Positions 44,097 through 55,069 of a stretch of DNA of 64,000 bases are shown in pieces (the stretch's first letter is position 1; every line of letters starts with the position of its first letter). Origin of the DNA: Balaenoptera acutorostrata (lineage: Eukaryota; Chordata; Mammalia; Artiodactyla; Balaenopteridae); assembly GCF_949987535.1 (NCBI RefSeq), contig NC_080064.1:42923937-42987936 (forward strand). The letters are read 5' to 3'. A program made the position numbers and the translations under genes. The notes under the pieces are model-generated. The model had not been told where the DNA came from and searched no databases. It saw only the letters and a list, made by a program, of their open reading frames with translations.

Positions 44097-47000
44097 TTTT
44101 AATTTGAAGTATAGTTGACTTACAATATTATATTAGTTTCAGATGTACAACAGTAATTCAATGTTTTTGTAGATTATACTCCCTTTAAAGTTATTACAAA
44201 ATAAGGGCTATATTTCCCTGTGCTGTACAATATATCCTTGTTGCTTATCTATTTTATACATAATAGTTTGTACCCCTTAATCTCATACCCCTATCTTTCC
44301 CCTCCCCTCTTCCCTCTCCCTACTGGTAACTAGTAGTTTGTCTCTGTATCTGTGAGTCTGTTTCTGTTTTGTTATATACTTTTATTTGTTTTATTATTTG
44401 GATTCCATATATAACTGATAACATAGAGTATTTGTCTCATCTGACTTATTTCACTAAGCATAATACCCTCTAGGTCCATCCCCATTGTTTCAAATGGACG
44501 GATTTCATTCTTTTTTATGGCTGAATATTATTCCATTGTATGACTATATCACATCTTCTTTTTCCATTCCCCTGTTGATGGACACTTAGGTGGCATCCAT
44601 ACCTCGGTTATTGTAAATAATGCTGAATATAAGGGTGCATACATTTTTTTGAATTATTGTTTTTGTTTTCTTTGGATATATTCTCAGGGTTGGAATTGCT
44701 GGATCATATGGTAGTCCTAGTTTTAGTTTTTTTGAGGAACCTCCATAATGTTTTCCATAGTAGCTGCACCAATTTACATTCTACCAACAGTGTATAAGGG
44801 TTGCCTTTTCTCATAATCCTCACCAGCATTTGTTATTTGTTGTCTTTGATGATAGCCATTCGGATAGGTGTGAGATGATATCTCATTGTGGTTTTGGTTT
44901 GCATTTCACTATCAGTTAGCAATGTTGAGCATCTTTTCATGTGCTTATTGACCATTTGTATTTCTTCATTGGAAAAATCTCTATTCAGGTCTTCTGCCCA
45001 TTTTTTAATTGGGTTGTTTTTTTTTGATATTGAGTTGTATGAGCTGTTTATATATTTTGGATATTAACCCCTTATCAGTCATATCATTTGCAAATATTTT
45101 CTCCCATTCTGTAGGTTGTTGTTTCATTCGTTGATGGTTTCCTTTGCTGTGCAAAAACGTTGGAGTTTAATTAGGTCCCATTTGTTTATTTTTGCTTTTA
45201 TTTCTTTTGCCTTAGGAGACAGGTCCTAAAAAATACTGCTACAGTTTATATTAAAGAGTGTTCTGTGCTCTCTTCTAGGAGTTTTATGGTTTCAGGTCTT
45301 ATGTTTAGGTCTTAATCCATTTTGAGTTTATTTTTGTATATGGTATGAGAAAATGTTCTAATCTCATTCTTTAACATGTAGCTGTCCAGTTTTCCCAGCA
45401 CCACTTATTGAAGAAACTGTCTTTTGTCCATTGTATATCCTTGCCTCCTTTGTCATAGATTAATTGACCATAGGTGTGTGTGTTTATTTCTGGGCTCTAT
45501 TCTGTTCCATTCATCTATATGTCTGTTATTGTGCCAGTATCATGCTGGCACAATAGCATGATATTTTGATGACTGTAGCTTTGCAGTGTAGTCTGAAGTC
45601 AGGGAGCATGATACCTCCATCTTGTTCTTTTCTCTCAAGATTGTTTTGGTAATTTGAGTCTTTTGTGGTTCCATATAAATCTTAGGATTATTTGTTCTAG
45701 TTCTGTGAAAAATGTCATGGGTATTTTGATAGGGATTGCATTAAACCTGCAGATTGCTTTAGACAGTATGGCCATTTTAACAATATTAATTCTTCCAGTC
45801 CATGAACATGAGATATCTTTACATTTCTTTGTATCAGCTTCAGTTTCCCTCATCAGTGTTTTATAGTTTTTAAAGTATAAGTTTTTCACATTTTTGGCTA
45901 AGTTTATTCCTAGATATTTTATTCTTTTGTTGAGATTTTAAACAAGATTGTTTTCTTGCTTTCTCTTTCTGATAGTTCATTATTAGTGCATAGAAAAGCA
46001 AAAGATTTATGATATTAATCTTGTATCCTGCCAGTTTACTGAATTCGTTTATTAGTTCTAACAGATTCTGTGTGGAGACTTTAGGGTTTTGTATATATAG
46101 TATCTTGTCATCTGCAAATAGTGACAGTTTTACTTCTTCCCGTATAACTTGAATGCCTTTTATTTCTTTTTCTTGTCTTGTTGCTGTGGCTAGGACTTCT
46201 AATACTATGTTAAATAGAAGTGGTGAGAGTGGGCATCCTTGTCTTCTTCCTGATTTTAAAGGAAAGACTTTCAGCTTTTCACCATTGAATATGATGTTAG
46301 CTGTGGCTTTGTCAAAAATGGCCTTTATTATGTTGACATATATTTCCTCTGTACCAACTTCAATGAGAATTTTTATCATGAATGGATGTTGAATTTTGTC
46401 AGATGTTTGTGTGTCTATTGAGATGATCATGTGATTTTTTTTTTCGTTGGTGTGGCGTATCTCATTGATTGATTTGCAAATACAGAACCATCCTTGCATC
46501 CCTGGAATAAATCCCACTTGATCATGGTGTATGATCCTTTTTATATATTGTTGAATTCAGTTTGTTAATATTTTGTTCAGGACTTTTACATCTATATTCA
46601 TCAGAGATATTGGCTTATAATTTTCTTTTTTCTTTTTTTTTCTAATGTCTTTGTCTGACTTTGGTATCAGGGTGATAGTGGCCTCATAGAATGAATTTGG
46701 GAGCGTTCCCTCTTCTTCAATTTTTTGGAATGGTTTGAGAAGGATAAGTATTAGCTTTTCTTTATATGTTTGGTAGAACTCCACTGTGAAGCTGTCTGGT
46801 TCTGGACTTTTATTTGCTGGGAGGTTTTTTTTTTTTAAATTACATATTCAATTTCACTACTAGTGATTTGTCTCTTCAGATCGTCTATTTCTTCTTGATT
46901 CAATCTTGGCAGGTTGTATGTTTCTAGAAATGTGTCCATTTCTTCCAGGTTGTCCATTTTATTGGCATATAGCTGTTCATAGTAATCTCCTATGATCTTT

Positions 47001-47511
47001 TGTCCAAATAGTTAACATATAACTGTTTGTAGTAGTCTCACGATTTTTTGTATCTCTGTGGTATTGGTTGTTATTTCTCCTGTTTCATTTCTTATTCTTT
47101 ATTTGGGCTTACTCTCTTCTCTTCTTGAGCTTGGCTACAGGTTTATGCATTTTGTTTATCTTTTCGAAAAACCACCTCTTGGTTTCAATCATCTTTTTTT
47201 TTTTTGTATCTTATTTATTCCCTCTCTGATTTTTATTATTCCCTTTCTTCTGCAGACTTTCACCTTTGTTTGTTCCCCTTTTTCTAATTCCATTAGATTG
47301 TAAGTTAGGTTGTTTACTAGAGATTTTTCTTGTTTCTTGATGCAGGCTTGTATCACTATAAACTTCCCTCTTAGAACTGCTTTTGCTGCATCCTATAGAT
47401 TTTGGAAAGTTGTGTTTCCATTTTCATTTGTCTTGAGGTATTTTCTGATTTCCTCTTTGATTTCTTCATTGACTCATTGGTATTTTACTAACATGTTGTT
47501 TAGTCTCCAAG
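44097..47511 (-). mobile_element. L1-I: 5'-truncated L1 inside L1-H
   Basis: Minus strand, from the 3' UTR at the left to the endonuclease part of ORF2, where it is truncated near 47511. Flanks CTATACTGTTTT (44085-44096) and CCATATTGTTTT (47514-47525) are a likely worn target duplication. It is more diverged than L1-J, which was later inserted into the right copy of that duplication. Confidence 0.82.
45630..47480 (-). pseudogene. L1-I ORF2, reverse-transcriptase region, broken
   Basis: Best pieces are 46517-45870 (215 codons, [14 protein letters not shown] for motif [17 protein letters not shown] and [14 protein letters not shown]) and 45889-45635 ([18 protein letters not shown]). Motif A has changed from the usual IDAEKAFDK to IDTQT-SDK. 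The region upstream (fingers and end of endonuclease, to about 47500) has several stops. A tail of ORF2 with more breaks lies between 44600 and 45630. Confidence 0.82.
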
Positions 47512-48009
47512 TGCCATATTGTTTTGTTTTGTTTTGTTTTTAACATCTTTATTGGAGTATAATTGCTTTACAATGGTGTGTTAGTTTCTGCTTTATAACA
47601 AAGTGAATCAGTTATACATATACATATGTTCCCATATCTCTTCCCTCTTGCATCTCCCTCCCTCCCATCCTCCCTATCCCACCCCTCTAGGTGGTAACAA
47701 AGCACCGAGCTGATCTCCCTGTGCTATGCGGCTGCTTCCCACTAGCTATCTATTTTACATTTGGTAGTGTATATATGTCCATGCCACTCTCTCACTTTCT
47801 CACAGCTTACCCTTCCCCCTCCCCATATCCTCAAGTCCATTCTCTAGTAGGTCTGTGTCTTTATTCCCATCTTGCCCCTAGGTGCTTCATGACCCTTTTT
47901 TTTTTCTTAGATTCCATATATATGTGTTAGCATACGGTATTTGTTTTTCTCTTTCTGACTTACTTCACAATGTATGACAGACTCTAGGTCCATCCACCTC
48001 ACTACAAAT

Positions 48010-51000
48010 AACTCAATTTCGTTTCCTTTTATGGCTGAGTAATATTCCATTGTATATATGTGTCACATCTTCTTTATCCATTCATCTGTTGATGGACACT
48101 TAGGTTGCTTCCATGTCCTGGCTGTTGTAAATAGAGCTGCAATGAACATTTTGGTACATGACTATTTTTGAATTATGGTTTTCTCAGGGTATATGCCCAG
48201 TAGTGGGATTGCTGGGTCATATGGTAGTTCTAGTTTTAGTTTTTTAAGGAACCTCCATACTGTTCTCCATAGTGGCTGTATCAATTTACATTCCCACCAA
48301 CAGTGCAAGAGGGTTCCCTTTTCTCCACACCTTCTCCAGCATTTATTGTTTGTAGATGTTTTGATGATAGCCATTCTGACCAGTGTGACGTGGTACCTCA
48401 TTGTAGTTTTGATTTGCATTTCTCTCATGATTAATGATGTTGAACATTCATTCATGTGTTTGTTGGTAATCTGTATATCTTCTTGGAGAAATATCTATTT
48501 AGGTCTTCTGCCCATTTTGGATTGGGTTGTTTGTTTTTTTGACACTGAGCTGCATGAGCTGCTTGTAAATTTTGGAGATTAATCCTTTGTCAGTTGCTTC
48601 ATTTGCAAATATTTTCTCCCATTCTGAGGGTTGTCTTTTGGTCTTGTTTATGGTTTCCTTTGCTGTGCAAAAGCTTTTAAGTTTCATTAGGTCCCATTTG
48701 TTTATTTTTGTTTTTATTTCCATTACTCTAGGAGGTGGGTCAAAAAGGATCTTGCTGTGATTTATGTCATAGAGTGTTCTGCCTATGTTTTCCTCTAAGA
48801 GTTTGGTGGTGTCTGGCCTTACATTTAGGTCTTTAATCCATTTTGAGTTTATTTTTGTGTATGGTGTGAGGGAGTGTTCTAATTTCATTCTTTTACATGT
48901 GGCTGTCCAGTTTTCCCAGCACCACTTATTGAAGAGGCTGCCTTTTCTCCACTGTATATTCTTGCCTCCTTTATCAAAGATAAGATGACCATATGTGCGT
49001 GGGTTTACCTCTGGGCTTTCTATCCTGTTCCATTGATCTATATTTCTGTTTTTGTGCCAGTACCATACTGCCTTGATAACTGTAGCTTTGTAGTATAGTC
49101 TAAAGTCAGGGCGCCTGATTCCTCCAGCTCTGTTTTTCTTTCTCAAGATTGCTTTGGCAATTCGGGGTCTTTTGCATTTCCATACAAATTGTGAAAATTT
49201 TTGTTCTAGTTCTGTGAAAAATGCCAGTGGTAGTTTCATAGGGATTGCATTGAATCTGTAAATTGCTTTGGGTGGTAGAGTCATTTTCACAATGTTGATT
49301 CTTCCAATCCAAGAACATGGTATATCTCTCCATCTATTTGTATCACCTTTAATTTCTTTCATCAGTGTCTTATAATTTTCTGCATACAGGTCTTTTGTCT
49401 CCTTAGGTAGGTTTATTCCTAGATATTTTATTCTTTTTGTTGCAATGGTAAATGGGAGTGTTTTCTTAATTTCACTTTCAGATTTTTCATCATTAGTGTA
49501 TAGGAATGCTAGAGATTTCTGTGCATTAATTTTGTATCCTGCAACTTTACCAAATTCATTGATTAACTCTAGTAGTTTTCTGGTAACATCTTTAGGATTC
49601 TCTATATATAGTATCATGTCATCTGCAAACAGTGACAGCTTTACTTCTTCTTTTCCAATTTGAATTCCTTTTATTTCTTTTTCTTCTCTGATTACTGTGG
49701 CTAAAACTTCCAAAACTATGTTGAATAATAGTGGTGAGAGTGGGCAACCTTGTCTTCTTCCTGATCTTAGTGGAAATGGTTTCAATTTTTCACCATTGAG
49801 AACCATGTTGGCTGTGGGTTTGTCATATATGGCCTTTATTATGTTGAGGAAAGTTCCCTCTATGCCTACTTTCTGGAGGGCTTTTATGATAAGTGGTTGT
49901 TGAATTTTGTCAAAAGCATTCTCTGCATCGATTGAGATGATCATATGGTTTTTCTCCTTCACTTTGTTAATATAGTGTATCACATTGATTGATCTGTGTA
50001 TATTGAAGAATCCTTGCATTCCTGGGATAAAACCCACTTGATCATGGTGTATGATCCTTTTAATGTGCTCTTGGATTCTGTTTGCTAGTATTTTGTTGTG
50101 GATTTTTGCATCTATGTTCATCAGTGATATTGGCCTCTAGTTTTCTTTCTTTGTGACATCTTTGGTTTTGGTATCAGGGTGATGGTGGCCTCGTAGAATG
50201 AGTTTGGGAGTGTTCCTCCCTCTGCTATATTTTGGAAGAGTTTGAGAAGGATAGGTGTTAGCTCGTCTCTAAATGTTTGATAGAATTCGCCTGTGAAGCC
50301 ATCTGGTCCTGGGCTTTTTCTTGTTGGAAGATTTTTAATCACAGTTTCAATTTCAGTGCTTGTGATTGGTCTGTTCATATTTTCTATTTCTTCCTGGTTC
50401 AGTCTCGGAAGGTTGTGCATTTCTAAGAATCTGTCCATTTCTTCCAGGTTGTCCATTTTATTGGCATAGAGTTGCTTGTAGTAATCTCTCTTGATCCTTT
50501 GTATTTCTGCAGTGTCACTTCTTATTTCTCCTTTTTCATTTCTAATTCTATTGATTTGAGTCTTCTCCCTTTTTTTCTTGATGAGTCTGGTAATGGTTTA
50601 TCAATTTTGTTTATCTTCTCAAAGAAGCAGCTTTTAGTTTTATTGAACTTTGCTATCGTTTTCTTCTTTTCTTTTTCATTTATTTCTGATCTGATCTTTA
50701 TGATTTCTTTCCTTATGCTAACTTTGGGGTTTTTTTGTTCTTCTTTCTCTAATTGCTTTAGGTGTAATGTTAGGTTGTTTATTTGAGATGTTTCTTATTT
50801 CTTAAGGTAGGATTGAATTGCTATAAACTTCCCTCTTAGAACTGCTTTTGCTGCATCCCATAGGTTTTGGGTCATCGTGTTTTCATTGTCATTTGTTTCT
50901 AGGTATTTTTTGATTTCCTCTTTGATTTCTTCAGTGATCTCATGGTTATTAAGTAGTGTATTGTTTAGCCTCCATGTGCTTGTATTTTTTACAAATTTTT

Positions 51001-51718
51001 TCCTGTAATTGATATCTAGTCTCATAGCATTGTGGTCAGAAAAGATATTTGATACGATTTCAATTTTCTTAAATTTATCAAGGCTTGATTTGTGACCCAA
51101 GATATGGTCTATCCTGCAAAATGTTCCACGAGCACTTGAGAAGAATGTGTATTCTGTTGTTTTGGGATGGAATGTCCTATAAATATCAATTAAGTCCATC
51201 TTGTTTAAGGTATCATTTAAAGCTTGTGTTTCTTTATTTATTTTCATTTTGGATGATCTGTCCATTGGTGAAAGTGGGGTGTTAAAGTCCCCTACTATGA
51301 TTGTGTTACTGTCAATTTCCCCTTTTATGGCTGTTAGTGTTTGCCTTATGTATTGAGGTGCTCCTATGTTGGGTGCATAAATATTTATAATTGTTATATC
51401 TTCTTCTTGGATCGATCCCTTGATCATTATGTAGTGTCCTTCTTTGTCTCTTGTAATAGTCTTTGTTTTAAAGTCTATTTTGTCTGATACGAGAATTGCT
51501 ACTGCAGCTTTCTCTTGATTTCCTTTTGCATGGAATATCTTTTTCCATCCCCTCACTTTCAGTCTGTGTGTGTCCCTAGGTCTGAAGTGGGTCTCTTGTA
51601 GACAGCATATATACGGGTCTTGTTTTTGTATCCATTCAGCTAGTCTATGTCTTTTGGTTGGACCATTTAATCCATTTACATTTAAGGTAATTATCGATAT
51701 GTATGTTCCTATTCCCAT
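48010..51718 (-). pseudogene. L1-J ORF2, few breaks, FADD box intact
   Basis: Endonuclease at 51718-50795 (307 codons): MGIGTYISIITLNVNGLN, E42 of QETH, VGDFNTPLSPMDRSS, SSARGTFCRIDHILGHK. The fingers lie at 50456-50121 ([13 protein letters not shown]). A 540-codon open frame (50121-48499) holds palm motif A (IDAENAFDK, residues about 64-72), [14 protein letters not shown] (121-134), LFADD (164-168) and the region up to the C-terminal linker. A further 97-codon frame (48455-48162) has the Cys-rich motif [18 protein letters not shown]. Breaks lie near 50790 and 50500, at 50121 and near 48480, with stops TAG at 48164-48162 and TGA at 48065-48063. Loss of the last residues and the frameshifts make it non-functional. 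Confidence 0.92.
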
Positions 51719-51784
51719 TTTCTTAATTGTTTTGGGTTTGTTATTGTAGGTCTTTTCCTTCTCTTGTGTTTCCTGCCTAGAGAA

Positions 51785-52561
51785 GTTCCTTTAGCATTTG
51801 TTGTAAAGCTGGTTTGGTGGTGCTGAATTCTCTTAACTTTTGCTTGTCTGTAAAGTTTTTAATTTCTCCATCAAATCTGAATGAGATCCTTGCTGGGTAG
51901 AGTAATCTTGGTTGTAGGTTTTTCTCCTTCATCACTTTAAATATGTCCTACCACTCCCTTCTGGCTTGCAGAGTTTCTGCTGAAAGATCAGCTCTTAACC
52001 TTATGGGGATTCCCTGTGTGTTATTTGTTGTTTTTCCCTTGCTGCTTTTAATATGTTTTCTTTGTATTTAATTTTTGATAGTTGGATTAATATGTGTCTT
52101 GGCGTGTTTCTCCTTGGATTTATCCTGTATGGGACTCTCTGTGCTTCCTGGACTTGATTAACTATTTTCTTTCCCATATTAGCGATGTTTTCAACTATAA
52201 TGTTTTCCAATATTTTCTCAGTCCCTTTCTTTTTCTTTTCTTCTTCTGGGACCCCTATAATTCGAATGTTGGTGCATTTAATGTTGTCCCAGAGGTCTCT
52301 ACGACTGTCCTCAGTTCTTTTCATTCTATTTTCCTTATTCTGCTCTGCAGTAGTTATTTCCACTATTTTATCTTCCAGGTCACTTATCCGTTCTTCTGCC
52401 TCTGTTATTCTGCTATTGATCCCTTCTTGAGAATTTTTAATTTCGTTTATTGTGTTGTTCATCATTGTTTGTTTGCTCTTTAGTTCTTCTAGGTCTTTGT
52501 TAAACCTTTCTTGTATTTTCTCTATTCTATTTCCAAGATTTTGGATCATCTTTACTCTCAT
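51785..52561 (-). pseudogene. L1-J ORF1
   Basis: The 186-codon open frame at 52561-52001 has the coiled coil (NSRITEAEERISDLEDKIVE), GVPEEEKKKKGTEKILE and NPRRNTPRHILIQL of the RNA-recognition part. The frame stops at the end of the open piece, but C-terminal text (SAETLQ, SFTDKQKLREFS type) continues to about 51785 in another frame. The N-terminal leader, expected upstream of 52561, is interrupted. Confidence 0.87.
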
Positions 52562-53179
52562 TATTCTGAATTGTTTTTCAGGTAGACTGCCTATTTGTCT
52601 TCATTTGTTAGGTCTGGTGGGTTTTTACCTTGCTTCTTCATCTACTGTGTATTTTTCTGTCTTCTCATGTTGCTTATCTTACTGTGTTTGGGGTCTCCTT
52701 TTCACAGGCTGCAGGTTCGTAGTTCCATTGTTTTTGGTGTCTGTCCCCAGTGGCTAATGTTGGTTCAGTGGGTTGTGTAGCCTTCCTGGTGGAGGGGACT
52801 AGTGCCTGTGTTCTGGTGGATGAGGCTGAATCTTGTCTTTCTGGTGGGCAGGTCCACGGCTGGTGGTGAGTTTTGAGGTTCTGTGGCCTTATTATGATTT
52901 TAGGCAGCCTCTCTGCTAATGCATGAGGTTGTGTTCCTGTCTTGCTAGTTGTTTGGCATAGGGTGTCTAGCACTGTAGCTTGCTGGTCGTTCAGTGAAGC
53001 TGGGTCTTGGCATTGAGATGGAGATCTCTGGGAGTTTTTTGCCATTTGATATTACTTGGAGCTGGGAGGTCTCTTGTGGACCAGTGTCCTGAAGTTGGCT
53101 CTCCCACCTCAGAGGCACAGCCCTGACGCCTGGCTGGAGCACCAAGAGCCTTTCGTCCACACGGCCAGACCAAGTTCAA

Positions 53180-53630
53180 CCACAGTTGTGATACTTATTT
53201 CCCTTGTAGGAGTCCACATGATATTAACATGATATTAACAGGCACCATGGGTAGAGTATATTAGTAGCTACCATGTCTTGGATCCTGTGGATTACATTGC
53301 TAAGTGAAAGAATCCAGTCTGAGGTCACTGTATGACCTCATTTATATGACATTCTTTTCCGTCAGCCACACCACCTCTCAGCAGGTCCTGAGGGGACGGG
53401 GCTCCCATCAGCGTGAACTGGACTCCACAACGTCCCAAAACTGAAGCCTCAGCAACTCCTGAGGAGACTTGGCTCCCATTAGCATGGACTTGACCCTGTG
53501 TTGTCCCGAAGCCCCCACGCTGTCAGCATGGACTCAGCCCCATGTGTTCCAGAAGCCAAAGCCCCAGTGGGTCCTGAGGAGACCAGGTTCGCGTCAGCTG
53601 CCCGGGGGAGCCAGGTCCGTGGGCAGATCC
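53180..53630. repeat. Odd 5' segment of L1-J with tandem repeats
   Basis: Bases about 53225-53365 look like a plus-strand old L1 3' UTR (TTGCTAAGTGAAAGAATCCA, GTATGACCTCATTTATATGA), opposite in direction to L1-J. Bases 53379-53630 hold GC-rich degenerate repeats of about 65-70 bp: units start at 53379, 53450, about 53518 (partial) and 53565, sharing TCCTGAGGAGAC or TCCTGAGGGGAC, GGCTCCCAT and TCAGC. None of this looks like the 5' UTR of L1-D or L1-G, and the usual CAAGATGG-type start is absent, yet it lies inside the exact target duplication. Confidence 0.65.
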
Positions 53631-53644
53631 TGCCATATTGTTTT

Positions 53645-54490
53645 TATTACTATAGCTTTGTAGTATAGTTTGACATCAGGATGTGTGATGCTTCCAGGTT
53701 TGTCCTTCTTTTTCAAGATAACTTAGATTATTCAGGGTCCTTGTGGTTCTACACAAATTTTAGGATTTTTTTTTCTATTTCTGTAAAAAATTCCTCTGGA
53801 ATCTTGATAGGGATTACATTAATTTTGTGGAGTATGAACAGTTTAACATTAATTTTTCTGATTTACACAGAATATCTTTCCATTTATTTGTGTCTTATCC
53901 AGTTTCTTTTGTCAGTGTTTTGCACTTTTCAGTGTACAGATCTTTCACCTCCTTGGTTAAATTTATTCATAAGTATTTTATTTTTTTTGATGCTATTGTA
54001 AATGGGGTTATTATCTTTATTTCTTTCTTCAGGAAGTTTGTTGTTAGTGTATCAAATGCAAATGATTTTGTATCCTGAAACTTTACTGAATTTTTGTATT
54101 ATTTCTAACGGTTTTTTTTTTTTTGGCATGGAATCTTCAGCACTTTCTAACAAATAAGATAATATTTTCACACAGAGACTACTTTACTTTTTCCTTTCAG
54201 ATTTGGATGTGTTTTATTTCTTTTTCTTCCCTAATTGCTCTTGCTACAACTTCCAGTACTGTGTTGAATAGGAGTGATGAGAGTGGGCACCCTTGTCTTG
54301 TTTCTGGTCTTAGAGGAAGAGCTTTCAACCTTACACCACTGAGTAAGATGTTAGCTGTGGGCTAGTCATATATAGTCTTTATTATGTTGAGGTTCATTTC
54401 TTCTATAACCAATTTGTTGAGAGTTATTATCATGAAAAGACACTGAGTTTGTCAAATGCTTTTTCTGCGTCTATGGAGATGATCATATGG
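53645..54490 (-). mobile_element. L1-H: old L1 resumes, ORF2 reverse transcriptase
   Basis: Continues the old minus-strand L1 (plus-strand text ATTACTATAGCTTTGTAGTA) through the reverse transcriptase in reverse. Short frames only: [16 protein letters not shown] on the plus strand is the mirror of the conserved [12 protein letters not shown] segment. The T-run at 54112-54124 is simple sequence. Confidence 0.78.
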
Positions 54491-55069
54491 TTTTTTTTAG
54501 GTGAAATTAATTCTATTACTTAAATAAACAGCTAATATGTTTTATTTAAACCAATGTATCCAAAGTATGTAATCAATCTAAAATTTAATGAGAAATTCTA
54601 CTTTTTGGACAGTATTCTTTTCTTTATTGAAGTATAGTTGATTTATAATATTATATTAGTTTCAGGTGTATAGCTTAGTGCTTTAATATTTTTATACATT
54701 ATACTCCATTTAATGTTACTACAAAATAATGGCTGTATTTCCCTGTTCTGTATAATATATCCTTGTTGTTTATCTACTTTACACATAGTAGTCTGTTTCT
54801 CTTAATCCCCTACTCCTATCTTGCCCCTTCCCTCTTTTTTCTCTCCACTGGTAACCACTAGTTTGTTCTCTATATCTGTAAGTCTGTTTCTGTTTTGTTA
54901 TGTTCATTCATTTATTTTTTAGATTCTATATATAAGTGAGAGAATAGAGTATTTGTCATTCTCTGTTTCATTAAGCATAATACCCTCTAGGTCCATCCAT
55001 GCTCTTGTAAATGTCAGGAGAGAAATTCTGCTTTTTTTAACCTTTTGACCTCCTTCACCCAGCATATGA
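54491..55069. other. Unassigned insert in L1-H, holding L1-K
   Basis: L1-H is interrupted here. The outer part (54491-54606 and 55037-55069) is sequence I cannot name (TTAAACCAATGTATCCAAAG, AATCAATCTAAAATTTAATG). The middle is L1-K. Confidence 0.4.
54607..55019 (-). mobile_element. L1-K: short L1 3' UTR fragment
   Basis: Only the 3' UTR of an L1, minus strand (TTTATTGAAGTATAGTTGAT at its start, AATACCCTCTAGGTCCATCC near its end). Flanked by a 17-bp target duplication GAGAAATTCTACTTTTT (54590-54606) and GAGAAATTCTGCTTTTT (55020-55036), 16 of 17 identical. A strongly 5'-truncated insertion. Confidence 0.88.

Larger units (their letters stand above)
47526..53630 (-). mobile_element. L1-J: long, best-preserved L1, exact 14-bp target duplication
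   Basis: Bounded by the exact duplication TGCCATATTGTTTT (47512-47525 and 53631-53644). On the minus strand it has, from the right, an unusual 5' region (53180-53630), a 5' UTR (about 52570-53180), ORF1 (52001-52561 open), ORF2 (about 51718-48010), 3' UTR and a T-run (complement of a poly-A tail, TTTTGTTTTGTTTTGTTTTT) at the left. Its insertion point is the target duplication of L1-I in L1-H, so it is younger than both. It is close in sequence to L1-G. Confidence 0.9.

Noticed and set aside
48499..50121. 540-codon open frame as a functional reverse transcriptase
   Set aside because: It is the middle of L1-J ORF2. The endonuclease is in another frame, and stops remove the C-terminus, so no complete protein can be made.
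53379..53630. CRISPR-like repeat-spacer array
   Set aside because: The units of about 65-70 bp are degenerate head-to-tail repeats without unique spacers, inside a mammalian L1.
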